Assembly (NCBI RefSeq): GCF_017742215.1
Contig: NZ_JAGHKP010000003.1
Span: 62,001 to 126,000, forward strand
From: Chitinophaga chungangae
GTDB taxonomy: Bacteria > Bacteroidota > Bacteroidia > Chitinophagales > Chitinophagaceae
Reading direction: 5' to 3'
Length of the DNA stretch: 64,000 nt
Shown: positions 10,601-18,057 of the stretch, piece by piece
How positions within the stretch are numbered: the stretch's first letter is position 1
How the letters are laid out: each line of letters opens with the position of its first letter
Program-made: the position numbers and the translations under genes
The notes under the pieces: model-generated
What the model was told of the DNA's origin: nothing
Seen by the model: only the letters and a program-made list of their open reading frames with translations
The model's database searches: none

Positions 10601-11178
10601 ATCAGACCGGCACCGTCGTGGCGAATATGACCGACATCAACGGCCTGGCGTACAGCGGCACCCTTCGCCCGAAATACACCATGGGGCTCACCAACAGCTT
10701 TACCTACAAACAGTTTTCACTCAGCGTCATGATCATCGCCAACGGCGGCAACGTGATGCGGGATGTGGTTGGCCCGATACAGAACAACTTCGGCAAAACG
10801 AACGTAGACGCGAGAACGATGAACTTCTGGCGTAAACCGGGCGACGAAAATGTGCCTGGAATGTTGCCCGCGCCCGATCTGAGCGGAAGCGGCCGCGAAT
10901 ATTACAACCTGATCTGGTTCGCTAACGATCAGAACGTGCTGAAGGGAGATTATATCAAAGTAAGGGATATCGCATTGTCCTACAACTTTGCGCCGGCGCT
11001 GTCGCGTATTAAAAAGCTGTCGTCTGCCAAGCTGACGCTGCAGGTACAAAATCCGTTCAGCTGGTACAGGAACGATGCGGACATTGACCCGGAAGCGTAC
11101 GTGCTCGCCAGCACTTATGCTAACAGATCATTGCCCGTGATGCCTGTTTACATGGCGGGTATCGACATCACATTCTAA
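7618..11178 (+). CDS. SusC-family TonB-dependent receptor, divergent hinge type (locus B)
   Basis: Outer-membrane transporter that pairs with the SusD encoded 11 bases downstream. The ATG at 7618 gives 1186 residues beginning MQKTAYWSRW; a TTG at 7564 would add 18 residues without benefit. Order: long positively charged N-region and signal peptide (to about 44), STN domain (about 47-118), carboxypeptidase-regulatory-like domain (about 137-212), hinge NTGYQSIPKERATGSF (about 225-240) in place of VVVVGYG, plug with VVDGFPYEG and ASIYGTRAANGVISITT, then the barrel ending IDITF. The divergent hinge is shared with loci C and E. Substrate unknown; the ABC/GldFG genes downstream argue against a simple glycan utilisation locus. 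Confidence 0.94.
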   Translation: MQKTAYWSRWDMPCRLPTKMLRIMKFTSFLLLAICLHVSASTFSQSITFSGRDVPMKKLFATIKKQTGFVVWGKSELLQKAGTVSVSVQNMPLTNFLDLVMKDQPFNYKIADNTIMLYSKPMRTAGNETPEDKGSPVTGRVTDSTGVPLIGATVLVMGTRQSAATNEEGNFTLPVSAGNILRISFIGYKTREIAITRAMLQSGNAGIITLSVLSSTLTELNITANTGYQSIPKERATGSFRVITEETLGARMETGLMDRLEGTVPGLFMQNGTPTIRGLSTLYGNQAPLYVVDGFPYEGDLNYINPADVVNVTVMKDAAAASIYGTRAANGVISITTRRGNSGKLTVNFSSTAFVTGKPDAGYLNLLNSKQMVDMQEELFNKWHPSYNDAIRRGGSSKALEALYDREQGLISQAELDETLDRLRGYDGQSQLEDLYMRNRIKHRQSFSATGGNDVHRYNIFMNYTGNSGYGLQTRNQDVNIGLRDNVKVFKWLDAEIGATTNIRNGKYIRESPESFYRNMPYEILRNPDGSSAPFTTLKSRYEIERLKALGLHDETFNPLDEMDKADLSYWSNYFRLQGGFTIKIIPGLTLDLKYQTERGTSYDKQYYTSGSYYAKNLINDAAQIDANGEIIYNVPNGGQVYETRGNSKSYTARAQLNFDREIAPRHRLTALAGVERRAISNATTSLFKMGYNDNNLQFQPVDEPALGSLKGTQSLNGLFFWNFNGNTNFTYVEERYISTYANAGYTFNGKYNLTGSARIDNSNLFGTDPRYRYLPLWSVGASWRLTEEDFMKDIRWLNSLSVRSTYGLGGNVARNVGPFLQARSTFMNEANATATDILFPPNKSLRWEKTATTNIGIDFAVLNNRISGSMDYYIRNSTDLLGEKLTDPTNAFPYALINYGSMKNKGFEMALNTQNINAKHFSWNSTLALSFNKNRMTDINLRNMRYDLLTAGYGVNRIGYPMDALFSFKYAGLDPTNGTVMLYDAEGKVVTNYDQTGTVVANMTDINGLAYSGTLRPKYTMGLTNSFTYKQFSLSVMIIANGGNVMRDVVGPIQNNFGKTNVDARTMNFWRKPGDENVPGMLPAPDLSGSGREYYNLIWFANDQNVLKGDYIKVRDIALSYNFAPALSRIKKLSSAKLTLQVQNPFSWYRNDADIDPEAYVLASTYANRSLPVMPVYMAGIDITF

Positions 11179-11189
11179 AACGAGGAATC

Positions 11190-12620
11190 ATGAAGAGATT
11201 ACATCTGTATATCATTGTTATCATAACATTATCCGGCTGCGACAAGTTCCTGGACATTAAACCGAAAGACAAATTCATCCCGGTAACGGTGAGTGATTTC
11301 GAAAATATGCTCAATTCCGGTACGATGGTCAATTTCGGGGACCAGTACTGGGACCTGATGTCTGACGACGCTTTCCTGCCCGAAGGCGAGCCGGGCAATC
11401 TTTATTCGAAACAACAGCCGTATGGCAGGCTGATCTACACCTTCAACACGTCTCCCTACGACCAGGGCAACAACGATTTTATGTGGAGCGAAGGTTACAA
11501 ACGGATCTTCTATTGCAACACGGTCATCAATAATATCATGGAAGCTACGGAAGGAACGGACGCCAACCGGAAGAGCGTTCGTGCGGAAGCCTATCTTTTC
11601 CGTGCCATGGAGCACCTGCAAATGGTGAACATCTATGCGCATCACTACGATGCCGCCACCGCCGCTTCGCAGCCCGGCATTCCCATCGCGCTGATAGCGG
11701 ACATCAATGCAAAATTTGTACGGAACTCCGTACAGGAAGTATACGACCAGGTGCTGAGCGACGCCAACGCCGCGATCGCCGATCTGCCCGTTAAAAATAA
11801 ACTGACGAAGTTCAGGGCCAGCAAAGCCGGCGGGTATGCGCTGCTCGCGAGAACTTACCTCTTTATGGGCGATTATGTGAACGCCCGCAAAAATGCGGAC
11901 CTGGCGCTTTCCCTGCAAAGCGAACTGGCCGATATGAATGATTATAAGATCATCATCCCGGGGCCTTTCCCGAATGTGCCGGGCGCGCCCCTCGGCTGGA
12001 CGGACATTCCCGACGCGCAGCGCAACAAGGAAACCATCGTGGCCAGGCATTTCCTGCGGCCTTTCGGCCTTGGGATGGACGTTTGCGCATCCCCGGAACT
12101 GTCTGCGCTTTTCTCCAACGACGACAAACGCTGGACACTGTATTACGCAGATGGATGGCCGCCCGCACCGCCGTTCAATTATATGAACAGGTACGGCGTG
12201 AAGATCTTCCTGCGCGGCGATTATTACAGCAACTATCTCAATGTGCCCGAAATGTACCTCGTGCGCGCGGAATGTTTCGCCCGCGACAACAAACTGGCGG
12301 AAGCCCTGGCAGACGTTAACAAACTGCGGGAGAACAGGATCGTGCCGGCGGCGTATAAAGCCTTTACGCCCGCGGACTTCGACAACGACGCTGAAAAAGT
12401 GTTACGTTTTGTTCTGGAAGAAAGAAGAAGGGAAATGGCATTTACCGGCATCCGCGTGATCGACCTGAAACGGTTGAACAAAGAAGCCCGTTTCTGCAAA
12501 ACCGTTAAACATACAGCCGAAGGAGTGGAGCATGAATTGCTGCCCGGCAGCGATCAATACCTGCGCCAGTTGTGGCCCAACGCCACGATATTCAACCCGG
12601 AATGGCCGCTGAACCCGTAA
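11190..12620 (+). CDS. SusD/RagB-family substrate-binding lipoprotein (locus B)
   Basis: Surface lipoprotein that caps the SusC channel and binds substrate. The 476-residue product has a lipobox (IITLSGC, Cys17) followed by DKFLDIKPKDKFIPVT, the usual N-terminal SusD signature. TPR-like helices with RAEAYLFRAMEHLQMVNIYAHHYD lie near residue 130, and the C-terminal part has YLVRAECFARDNKLAEALADVNKLR and VLEERRREMAFTGIRVIDLKR. It belongs to the shorter SusD subgroup also seen in loci C and E. It is separated from susC by 11 bases, so the pair is co-transcribed. Ligand unknown. Confidence 0.94.
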   Translation: MKRLHLYIIVIITLSGCDKFLDIKPKDKFIPVTVSDFENMLNSGTMVNFGDQYWDLMSDDAFLPEGEPGNLYSKQQPYGRLIYTFNTSPYDQGNNDFMWSEGYKRIFYCNTVINNIMEATEGTDANRKSVRAEAYLFRAMEHLQMVNIYAHHYDAATAASQPGIPIALIADINAKFVRNSVQEVYDQVLSDANAAIADLPVKNKLTKFRASKAGGYALLARTYLFMGDYVNARKNADLALSLQSELADMNDYKIIIPGPFPNVPGAPLGWTDIPDAQRNKETIVARHFLRPFGLGMDVCASPELSALFSNDDKRWTLYYADGWPPAPPFNYMNRYGVKIFLRGDYYSNYLNVPEMYLVRAECFARDNKLAEALADVNKLRENRIVPAAYKAFTPADFDNDAEKVLRFVLEERRREMAFTGIRVIDLKRLNKEARFCKTVKHTAEGVEHELLPGSDQYLRQLWPNATIFNPEWPLNP

Positions 12621-12642
12621 ACTGTTTTTCCCTGTTCCATAT

Positions 12643-12667
12643 ATGGCGCCGGAATGGCCGGCGCCAT
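12643..12667 (+). other. Strong intercistronic hairpin between susD and the ABC ATPase gene
   Basis: ATGGCGCCGG (12643-12652) and CCGGCGCCAT (12658-12667) form a perfect 10-base GC-rich stem with a 5-base loop. No T run follows, so it does not look like a standard terminator. In this position it could lower read-through into the ABC genes or protect the end of a processed susCD transcript. Confidence 0.55.
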
Positions 12668-12696
12668 CCACTTCCTATTGATTTAATAAATCGGAC

Positions 12697-13641
12697 ATGC
12701 AAGACAACATAGTTAAAATTGAGGAGCTGTCGCACCGCTACAGTAAAGACTGGGCCGTGAAAGACGTCAGCTTTGAGATCAATAAAAAAGGCATTCTTGG
12801 ATTGCTGGGCTCCAACGGGGCCGGCAAGTCTACCACCATGAACATCCTTTGCGGCGTGTTGAGCCAAACGAAAGGCCGCGTGCTGATCGAGGGCATCGAT
12901 ATGAGAACGGACCCGGAAGAAGCCAAAAAAAGGATCGGCTTCCTGCCGCAGAACGCGCCGCTTTACCTCGAGCAAACGGTGGACGAATACCTCACATTCT
13001 GCGCTCACCTCCGGCTCATAGAAAAAAATAAAATAAAAGCGGCGGTAGACATGGTGAAGGAACGTTGCGGCGTGGCGCATTTCAGCAAAAGGCTCATCGG
13101 CAATCTTTCCGGCGGTTACCGTCAAAGGGTGGGCATTGCACAGGCGATCATCCATACGCCGCTGCTGGTGGTGCTGGACGAGCCAACCAACGGCCTCGAT
13201 CCCAACCAGATACTGGAAGTACGGCAGCTCATCAAGGAAATAGCGGCAGACCGTGCGGTGATCTTCTCTTCCCACATCCTTTCCGAAATACAGGCCACCT
13301 GCCAGGATATCATCATGATCGAAGGCGGGAAGATCGTATTTAAAGACACAATGGATTCTTTCAACAATTACATCGAGCCGGACAGTTTGATCGCCACATT
13401 GGAAAACCCGCCGGCCGAAGAGGAGCTGAGGGCTATCAGGGGAATAAAGGAAGTGGAATTTCTGTCGGACAAAACGGTGCGGGTAAGATTCGAGACAGGT
13501 GCGGACATCGCGGAAAACCTCGTGGAAACGAGCGTTCAGCGCAAATGGCGCCTGAAGGAAATAACGCTGGAGAAAAGCTCGCTCGACGCCATCTTCGCAC
13601 AGTTATCCAATAAAAAATCTAAACCCGCCGTACAATCATGA
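12697..13641 (+). CDS. GldA-like ABC transporter ATP-binding protein (locus B)
   Basis: ATPase subunit for the membrane protein encoded immediately downstream. The 314 residues contain Walker A GSNGAGKST (38-46), the ABC signature LSGGYRQRVGIAQAI, Walker B LLVVLDEPTNGLDP and the switch-region His in IFSSHILSE. The C-terminal extension ending in KEITLEKSSLDAIFAQLS is typical of GldA and related export-type ATPases. The gene overlaps the next by four bases (ATGA), implying translational coupling. In Flavobacterium, GldA works with GldF and GldG in gliding; here the SusCD operon context suggests a different or additional role. A close paralogue lies at 46812-47744. Confidence 0.92.
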   Translation: MQDNIVKIEELSHRYSKDWAVKDVSFEINKKGILGLLGSNGAGKSTTMNILCGVLSQTKGRVLIEGIDMRTDPEEAKKRIGFLPQNAPLYLEQTVDEYLTFCAHLRLIEKNKIKAAVDMVKERCGVAHFSKRLIGNLSGGYRQRVGIAQAIIHTPLLVVLDEPTNGLDPNQILEVRQLIKEIAADRAVIFSSHILSEIQATCQDIIMIEGGKIVFKDTMDSFNNYIEPDSLIATLENPPAEEELRAIRGIKEVEFLSDKTVRVRFETGADIAENLVETSVQRKWRLKEITLEKSSLDAIFAQLSNKKSKPAVQS

Positions 13642-15848
13642 AATTAATTATAAGAATAGCCCGCCAGGAACTGAGCCTCCTGTTTCATTCACCGGTGGCC
13701 TGGCTCATATTGATCGTGTTCCCCGTACAGATAGGGGTCAATTTTATCTATTACCTCCAGATGATAGGAAGGGCGCAGCGGATGGGCAATCACTTTTCCG
13801 ACGTTACTTCCATGGTCTACGCCGGCCTGCATGAAGGGTTTTACCCGGGTGTGAAAAACACGCTTTACTTTTATATCCCGCTGCTCACGATGGGGCTTAT
13901 CAGCCGTGAAATGCACAGCGGTTCCATCAAACTGTTATTGTCTTCACCCATTAAAGTGAGGGATATTGTGCTGGGGAAATATGTAGCGATGATGGGTTAC
14001 GGCGCTTTGCTGCTGGTCATCATTTGCATGTACGCCGTCTCCGGTTCGTTTTTTATCGAGCATATCGACTGGACGTTGCTGGGCTCCGGCGCGCTGGGGC
14101 TTTACCTGCTCATTTGTGCTTACGCGGCCATCGGGCTGTTTATGTCGTCGCTCACCACTTACCAGGTTGTGGCGGCCATCAGCACATTGGCGGTACTGGC
14201 GGGCCTCAACTTCGTGGGCGGTCTGTTCCAGGGCAACGATACCGTGCGGCATATCACTTATTACATGTCTATCGCGGGCAGAACGGAACAATTCATTTTC
14301 GGCCTGATCAGTTCGCAGGACGCGATCTATTTTTTAGTGGTGATCGGTTTTTTCCTCGCGATCACGACGATGCGGCTGCAAAATCAACGCGAGGCAAAAT
14401 CTTCTTCCGTCCGCACCTTCAGGTATCTCGGGCTGATAGCGTTGTGTTTCCTGGTCGGGTATGTCAGCTCGCTGCCGGCCCTTACCGGTTATATCGATAT
14501 GACGGCCACCAAAACCCATACGCTCGGCCCGCAAAGCCGCGAGCTGATCGAAAAAATGGACCAGCCGCTGAAGATCACGACCTATGTGAACATTCTCGAT
14601 AATAATTTTTACCTCGGCGCGCCGGAGAAAAAAAGCGCGGACGAAAGGATACTTACGCCGTACCGCCGTTTTATGCCGGACCTGGAAATGGATTACGTGT
14701 ATTACTACGACTTTTCCAACAACGAAGGCCTGTATAAAAATTATCCCGGTGAAAGCGACGCCGCTATCGCAAAAAAAGTGGCGGACATCCAGGAGCTGGA
14801 TTACAAAAAGGTATTGTCGCCCGAGCAGATCAAAAAAACGGTAGACCTCGGCCCTGAAGAAAACCGTCTCGTAAGACTTTTGCAATATGGCAACAAAAAA
14901 ACTTTCCTGCGGTATTACAACGATATCAGGATCTATCCCGGCGAGCAGGAATTTACCGCCGCGCTGAAACGCCTGATCACGCCGGACGACATGCCGCTGG
15001 TCGTTTTTCTCCGCGGCAACGGCGAAAGAAGCATTACAAAAGCGGGTGATGCGGATTTCAGGATGTTCGTGAACGAGCTTACGTTCAGGGGCGCGCTGAT
15101 CAACCAGGGATTTAACGTGGATACGGTCAATCTGGTGAATGACGAGATCCCCGCCACAACATCCGTACTGGTGATCGCGGACCCTAAAACGGCGCTTCCG
15201 CCGGATGCGCAGGCGAAGCTGGGCCAGTATATCGCAGGCGGCGGAAACCTGCTGGTGATCGCGGAACCGGGATCGCAGGAAATTCTGAACCCCGTATTGC
15301 AGCAGCTGGACGTGCAGGCGGGCAGCGCGCCGGTAACGGAAGAAAGCCGGGATTATGCGCCCGATTTTATCCTCGCCCGTTTTTCAGACAGCGCAGGGGC
15401 CATCAATCCCAAATTTTCGGCATACAGGGCCGATAAAGGCGTAGTGTCCATGCCAGGGGCGGTGAGCCTTCAATACGGGCAGCAGCATGGTTTTCACACC
15501 ATTCCGCTGCTGGTCGCGAAAAACAACGGCGCGCTGGCAATTGCGGCGGAAAGAAAAGTGAACGGCAAAACGCAACGGATCGTGGTTACCGGCGATGCGG
15601 ACTTTATGAGCTCCGGCGAACTGGCGCGGCGCAAACCGTACATCTGGAACCAGCCGCTGATCACGGAAATGTTCCGTTGGTTCACCTACGGCAAATTCCC
15701 CGTCAACACGGGCGCTATCAAATCGAAAGACGCGATCGACACCAACGATAAAGGAATCCTCACCATGCGGATATTTTTCTTCGGGGTAATACCCGGACTG
15801 CTGCTGGTTTTCGCCACGGTGCTGTTGTTGTACAGGAGAAGGAGATAA
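13638..15848 (+). CDS. Fused GldF-GldG ABC transporter membrane protein (locus B)
   Basis: Membrane component of a Gld-type ABC system with two normally separate proteins joined. Residues 1-245 resemble GldF (ABC-2 permease): about six membrane helices, with RIARQELSLLFHSPVAWLILIVF at the start and SREMHSGSIKLLLSSPI. A further helix (about 262-280) leads into a large extracytoplasmic GldG-like region (about 285-700) with VFLRGNGERSI and GGGNLLVIAEPGSQ. A last helix near 708-728 ends in RRRR. The start overlaps the ATPase stop. Read-through of this frame over 736 codons excludes a chance junction, and a second copy (47762-50080) has the same architecture. What it moves is unknown. Confidence 0.9.
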   Translation: MKLIIRIARQELSLLFHSPVAWLILIVFPVQIGVNFIYYLQMIGRAQRMGNHFSDVTSMVYAGLHEGFYPGVKNTLYFYIPLLTMGLISREMHSGSIKLLLSSPIKVRDIVLGKYVAMMGYGALLLVIICMYAVSGSFFIEHIDWTLLGSGALGLYLLICAYAAIGLFMSSLTTYQVVAAISTLAVLAGLNFVGGLFQGNDTVRHITYYMSIAGRTEQFIFGLISSQDAIYFLVVIGFFLAITTMRLQNQREAKSSSVRTFRYLGLIALCFLVGYVSSLPALTGYIDMTATKTHTLGPQSRELIEKMDQPLKITTYVNILDNNFYLGAPEKKSADERILTPYRRFMPDLEMDYVYYYDFSNNEGLYKNYPGESDAAIAKKVADIQELDYKKVLSPEQIKKTVDLGPEENRLVRLLQYGNKKTFLRYYNDIRIYPGEQEFTAALKRLITPDDMPLVVFLRGNGERSITKAGDADFRMFVNELTFRGALINQGFNVDTVNLVNDEIPATTSVLVIADPKTALPPDAQAKLGQYIAGGGNLLVIAEPGSQEILNPVLQQLDVQAGSAPVTEESRDYAPDFILARFSDSAGAINPKFSAYRADKGVVSMPGAVSLQYGQQHGFHTIPLLVAKNNGALAIAAERKVNGKTQRIVVTGDADFMSSGELARRKPYIWNQPLITEMFRWFTYGKFPVNTGAIKSKDAIDTNDKGILTMRIFFFGVIPGLLLVFATVLLLYRRRR

Positions 15849-15908
15849 CGATATTTTTTTACAGATCATCTATGCTTGCCCCAAAAAATTAAAAACTAAC
15901 CGGCCACG

Positions 15909-15938
15909 AAGCCCGCTCTATGAGCGGGTTTTCGTTTT
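15909..15938 (+). terminator. Intrinsic terminator after the locus B operon
   Basis: GCCCGCTC (from 15911) pairs with GAGCGGGT across a 3-base TAT loop, followed by TTTCGTTTT. It stands 60 bases after the gldFG stop and closes the six-gene locus B. Confidence 0.8.
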
Positions 15939-16068
15939 ATGGTATGGCCCGTGGCGCACACTTTCCATAGTTGGCTGCCGCTTTCGGCAAATACCTATTT
16001 CAGGAGGGCGACCCGCAACGCCGTCTTCCTGTTGTCCCCGATCGTATACCCCAATCCTGAAATTTAAT

Positions 16069-16076
16069 TATGTTTA
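16069..16076 (+). promoter_or_regulatory. Possible -7 promoter element (TATGTTTA) for the locus C sigma gene
   Basis: Seven of eight positions match TAnnTTTG, 18 bases ahead of the ATG at 16095. The terminator upstream means that a promoter is needed in this gap. No clear -33 element was seen. Confidence 0.3.
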
Positions 16077-16094
16077 CACCGGCTTCAACGTTAC

Positions 16095-16700
16095 ATGGTG
16101 GAAAACTTTAGTTCATATCAGGAAAATGACCTGCTGATGCTGGTGGGAGCGGGGGACGAGCGCGCATTTTCCGCTATCGTCGCACATTATACGCCCATTA
16201 TCTACGCCCAGCTGCTGCTGTACCTGAAACATGCGCAACGCGCCGAAGAAGCCGTGCAGGATATTTTCATGAGCATCTGGCGGAACCGGGAGAAGCTCCC
16301 GGGAATGGAAAACTTCCCGGGATATGTGTACGTCATCACCAGGAATAAAGTGCAAACGATCATCAAAGAAAAGGTTTTGTCCGTCGCCGAACCGCCCCCG
16401 GACCTGCTGCGGGCGCAGCTGGCCGGCCCCGAATCCGCCGTTCAGCTGAAAGAGCTGCAACAGGCCGTTTTTAAAGGCATCGACCGGTTGCCGGCGCGGC
16501 GGAAGGAGGTATTTACGCTCAGCCGCCTGGAAAACCTGACCTACGAAGAGATCGGCGAACGCCTCGGTATTTCCCGCAACGCTGTGAAGCAGCACATCAC
16601 CGAAGCCATGGTGTTTCTCAGGCATTACCTGAAAAAAGAACTGGATGTGATCGTAATAGCGTTGATCTGGCTTTCGCTGCCCGGCGCCTGGCCCGTTTAA
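16095..16700 (+). CDS. FecI-type ECF sigma factor (locus C)
   Basis: Sigma factor expected to activate locus C. The 201-residue product has region 2 (about 15-80; AEEAVQDIFMSIWRNREKLP) and region 4 with EEIGERLGISRNAVKQHITEA near residues 152-172. The C-terminal 20 residues are strongly hydrophobic (LDVIVIALIWLSLPGAWPV), long enough for a membrane-associated segment. FecR follows after 57 bases. The locus B terminator lies upstream, so transcription starts afresh here. Confidence 0.93.
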   Translation: MVENFSSYQENDLLMLVGAGDERAFSAIVAHYTPIIYAQLLLYLKHAQRAEEAVQDIFMSIWRNREKLPGMENFPGYVYVITRNKVQTIIKEKVLSVAEPPPDLLRAQLAGPESAVQLKELQQAVFKGIDRLPARRKEVFTLSRLENLTYEEIGERLGISRNAVKQHITEAMVFLRHYLKKELDVIVIALIWLSLPGAWPV

Positions 16701-16757
16701 ATTTTTTTTTACCCCGACCTACCCTCTCTCTTAAAAAAGCAGTTTATATAAGTAGTC

Positions 16758-17945
16758 ATGCCACAAAACAACCTGGAATATTATATCGACCGTTTTGCAC
16801 AGGGCACCATTTCTAAAGAGGAATGGGAGATTTTGCAGGACCTGCTCCGGCAGCCGGAAAATTCGGCCGCGCTGGATGAAATATTAAAGGAGCAGCTTGA
16901 GCAGTTTGCGGCGGCGCCTGCCATATATCCGGACGTGGTGAAACGCGTGCAGGAAGGCGTAGCAGCGCAGATATCCCGTGAAAAGGCCGTTCCCATGCGG
17001 CCCGTTCCCGGCGTGCATTTCCTGCGCAGATGGGGCTGGGCGGCGGCTTCCATCATATTGATCGCTGCCATCGGCGCATATTTCCTGACCGCGCGCAAAA
17101 AAGATCTGCAACCCCCGCTGATAACGGCAAACACCATGGATGTTGTGCCCGGTAAAACCGGCGCCATCCTCACGCTGGCAGATGGCACCACCATTCTGCT
17201 GGATAGCGCGGCCAACGGCCGGTTAGCTACGCAGCAGGGCAGCCAGGTGGTTAAAAAAGACGGGCAGATCGTGTACACTCCCGGTGGAGATGAAGGCGTT
17301 GCGGCTTACAATACGCTGCGCACTCCCCGCGGCCGCATGTACCAGGTCACGCTCCCTGATGGAACAAAGGCCTGGCTCAACGCCGCAAGTTCCATCAGTT
17401 ACCCGGTCGTTTTTTCCGGCAGCGAGCGGGTAGTGGCCATAACGGGGGAAGTTTATTTCGAAGTGGCGCCGCACGCGCAAATGCCGTTCAGGGTGAAGCT
17501 GAACGAAACCGGTTCCGTAGAAGTGCTGGGCACGCATTTTAACATCAAGGCTTATGAGGAAGAAGAACTTGTCAGTACCACACTGCTCGAAGGCGCGGTA
17601 CGCGTAGCCGGGAATGGGAAAAAAGTGATTTTGAAACCGGGGCAGCAGGCGCAGGTATCTTCAAAACAGTTGTCCGTCAAAACGCTTGGCCAGCAAGGCA
17701 TTTCAGAAGCCATGGCCTGGAAGGAAGGACGGTTTAATTTCCAGGATGCAGACCTGCAGGACATCATGCGCCAGCTTTCCCGCTGGTACGATATCGAAGT
17801 GGTGTATGAAAACGGCATCCCCGACCTGGAGTTTATCGGCGGAATGGAACGGTCGCTCCCGCTTTCGGAAGTATTAAAAGGCTTGAAAATGTCCGGGGTG
17901 AATTTCCGCCTCGAGAACGGGAGACGTTTGATCGTTTCCCCATGA
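16758..17945 (+). CDS. FecR-family anti-sigma factor (locus C)
   Basis: Membrane anti-sigma factor of locus C, 395 residues. A single membrane helix (about 93-111, WGWAAASIILIAAIGAYFL) separates the cytoplasmic N-terminal part from a periplasmic FecR domain and a C-terminal DUF4974 domain (about 320-393). The segment ILTLADGTTILLDSAANG matches the extra segment of the locus B FecR almost word for word, as does LPDGTKAWLNAASSISYP, so the two are recent paralogues. The next gene, susC, begins 112 bases downstream. The signal relayed is unknown. Confidence 0.94.
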   Translation: MPQNNLEYYIDRFAQGTISKEEWEILQDLLRQPENSAALDEILKEQLEQFAAAPAIYPDVVKRVQEGVAAQISREKAVPMRPVPGVHFLRRWGWAAASIILIAAIGAYFLTARKKDLQPPLITANTMDVVPGKTGAILTLADGTTILLDSAANGRLATQQGSQVVKKDGQIVYTPGGDEGVAAYNTLRTPRGRMYQVTLPDGTKAWLNAASSISYPVVFSGSERVVAITGEVYFEVAPHAQMPFRVKLNETGSVEVLGTHFNIKAYEEEELVSTTLLEGAVRVAGNGKKVILKPGQQAQVSSKQLSVKTLGQQGISEAMAWKEGRFNFQDADLQDIMRQLSRWYDIEVVYENGIPDLEFIGGMERSLPLSEVLKGLKMSGVNFRLENGRRLIVSP

Positions 17946-18057
17946 GCATGTTTACATGAGTTAAGTACATACAAAAACCAACCAGGCCCGGTTCGTGGAG
18001 GACGTCATCCGCGATCAGGGAGACTTTTTGTTCATTTTTATTCATTTTATCAACTAA

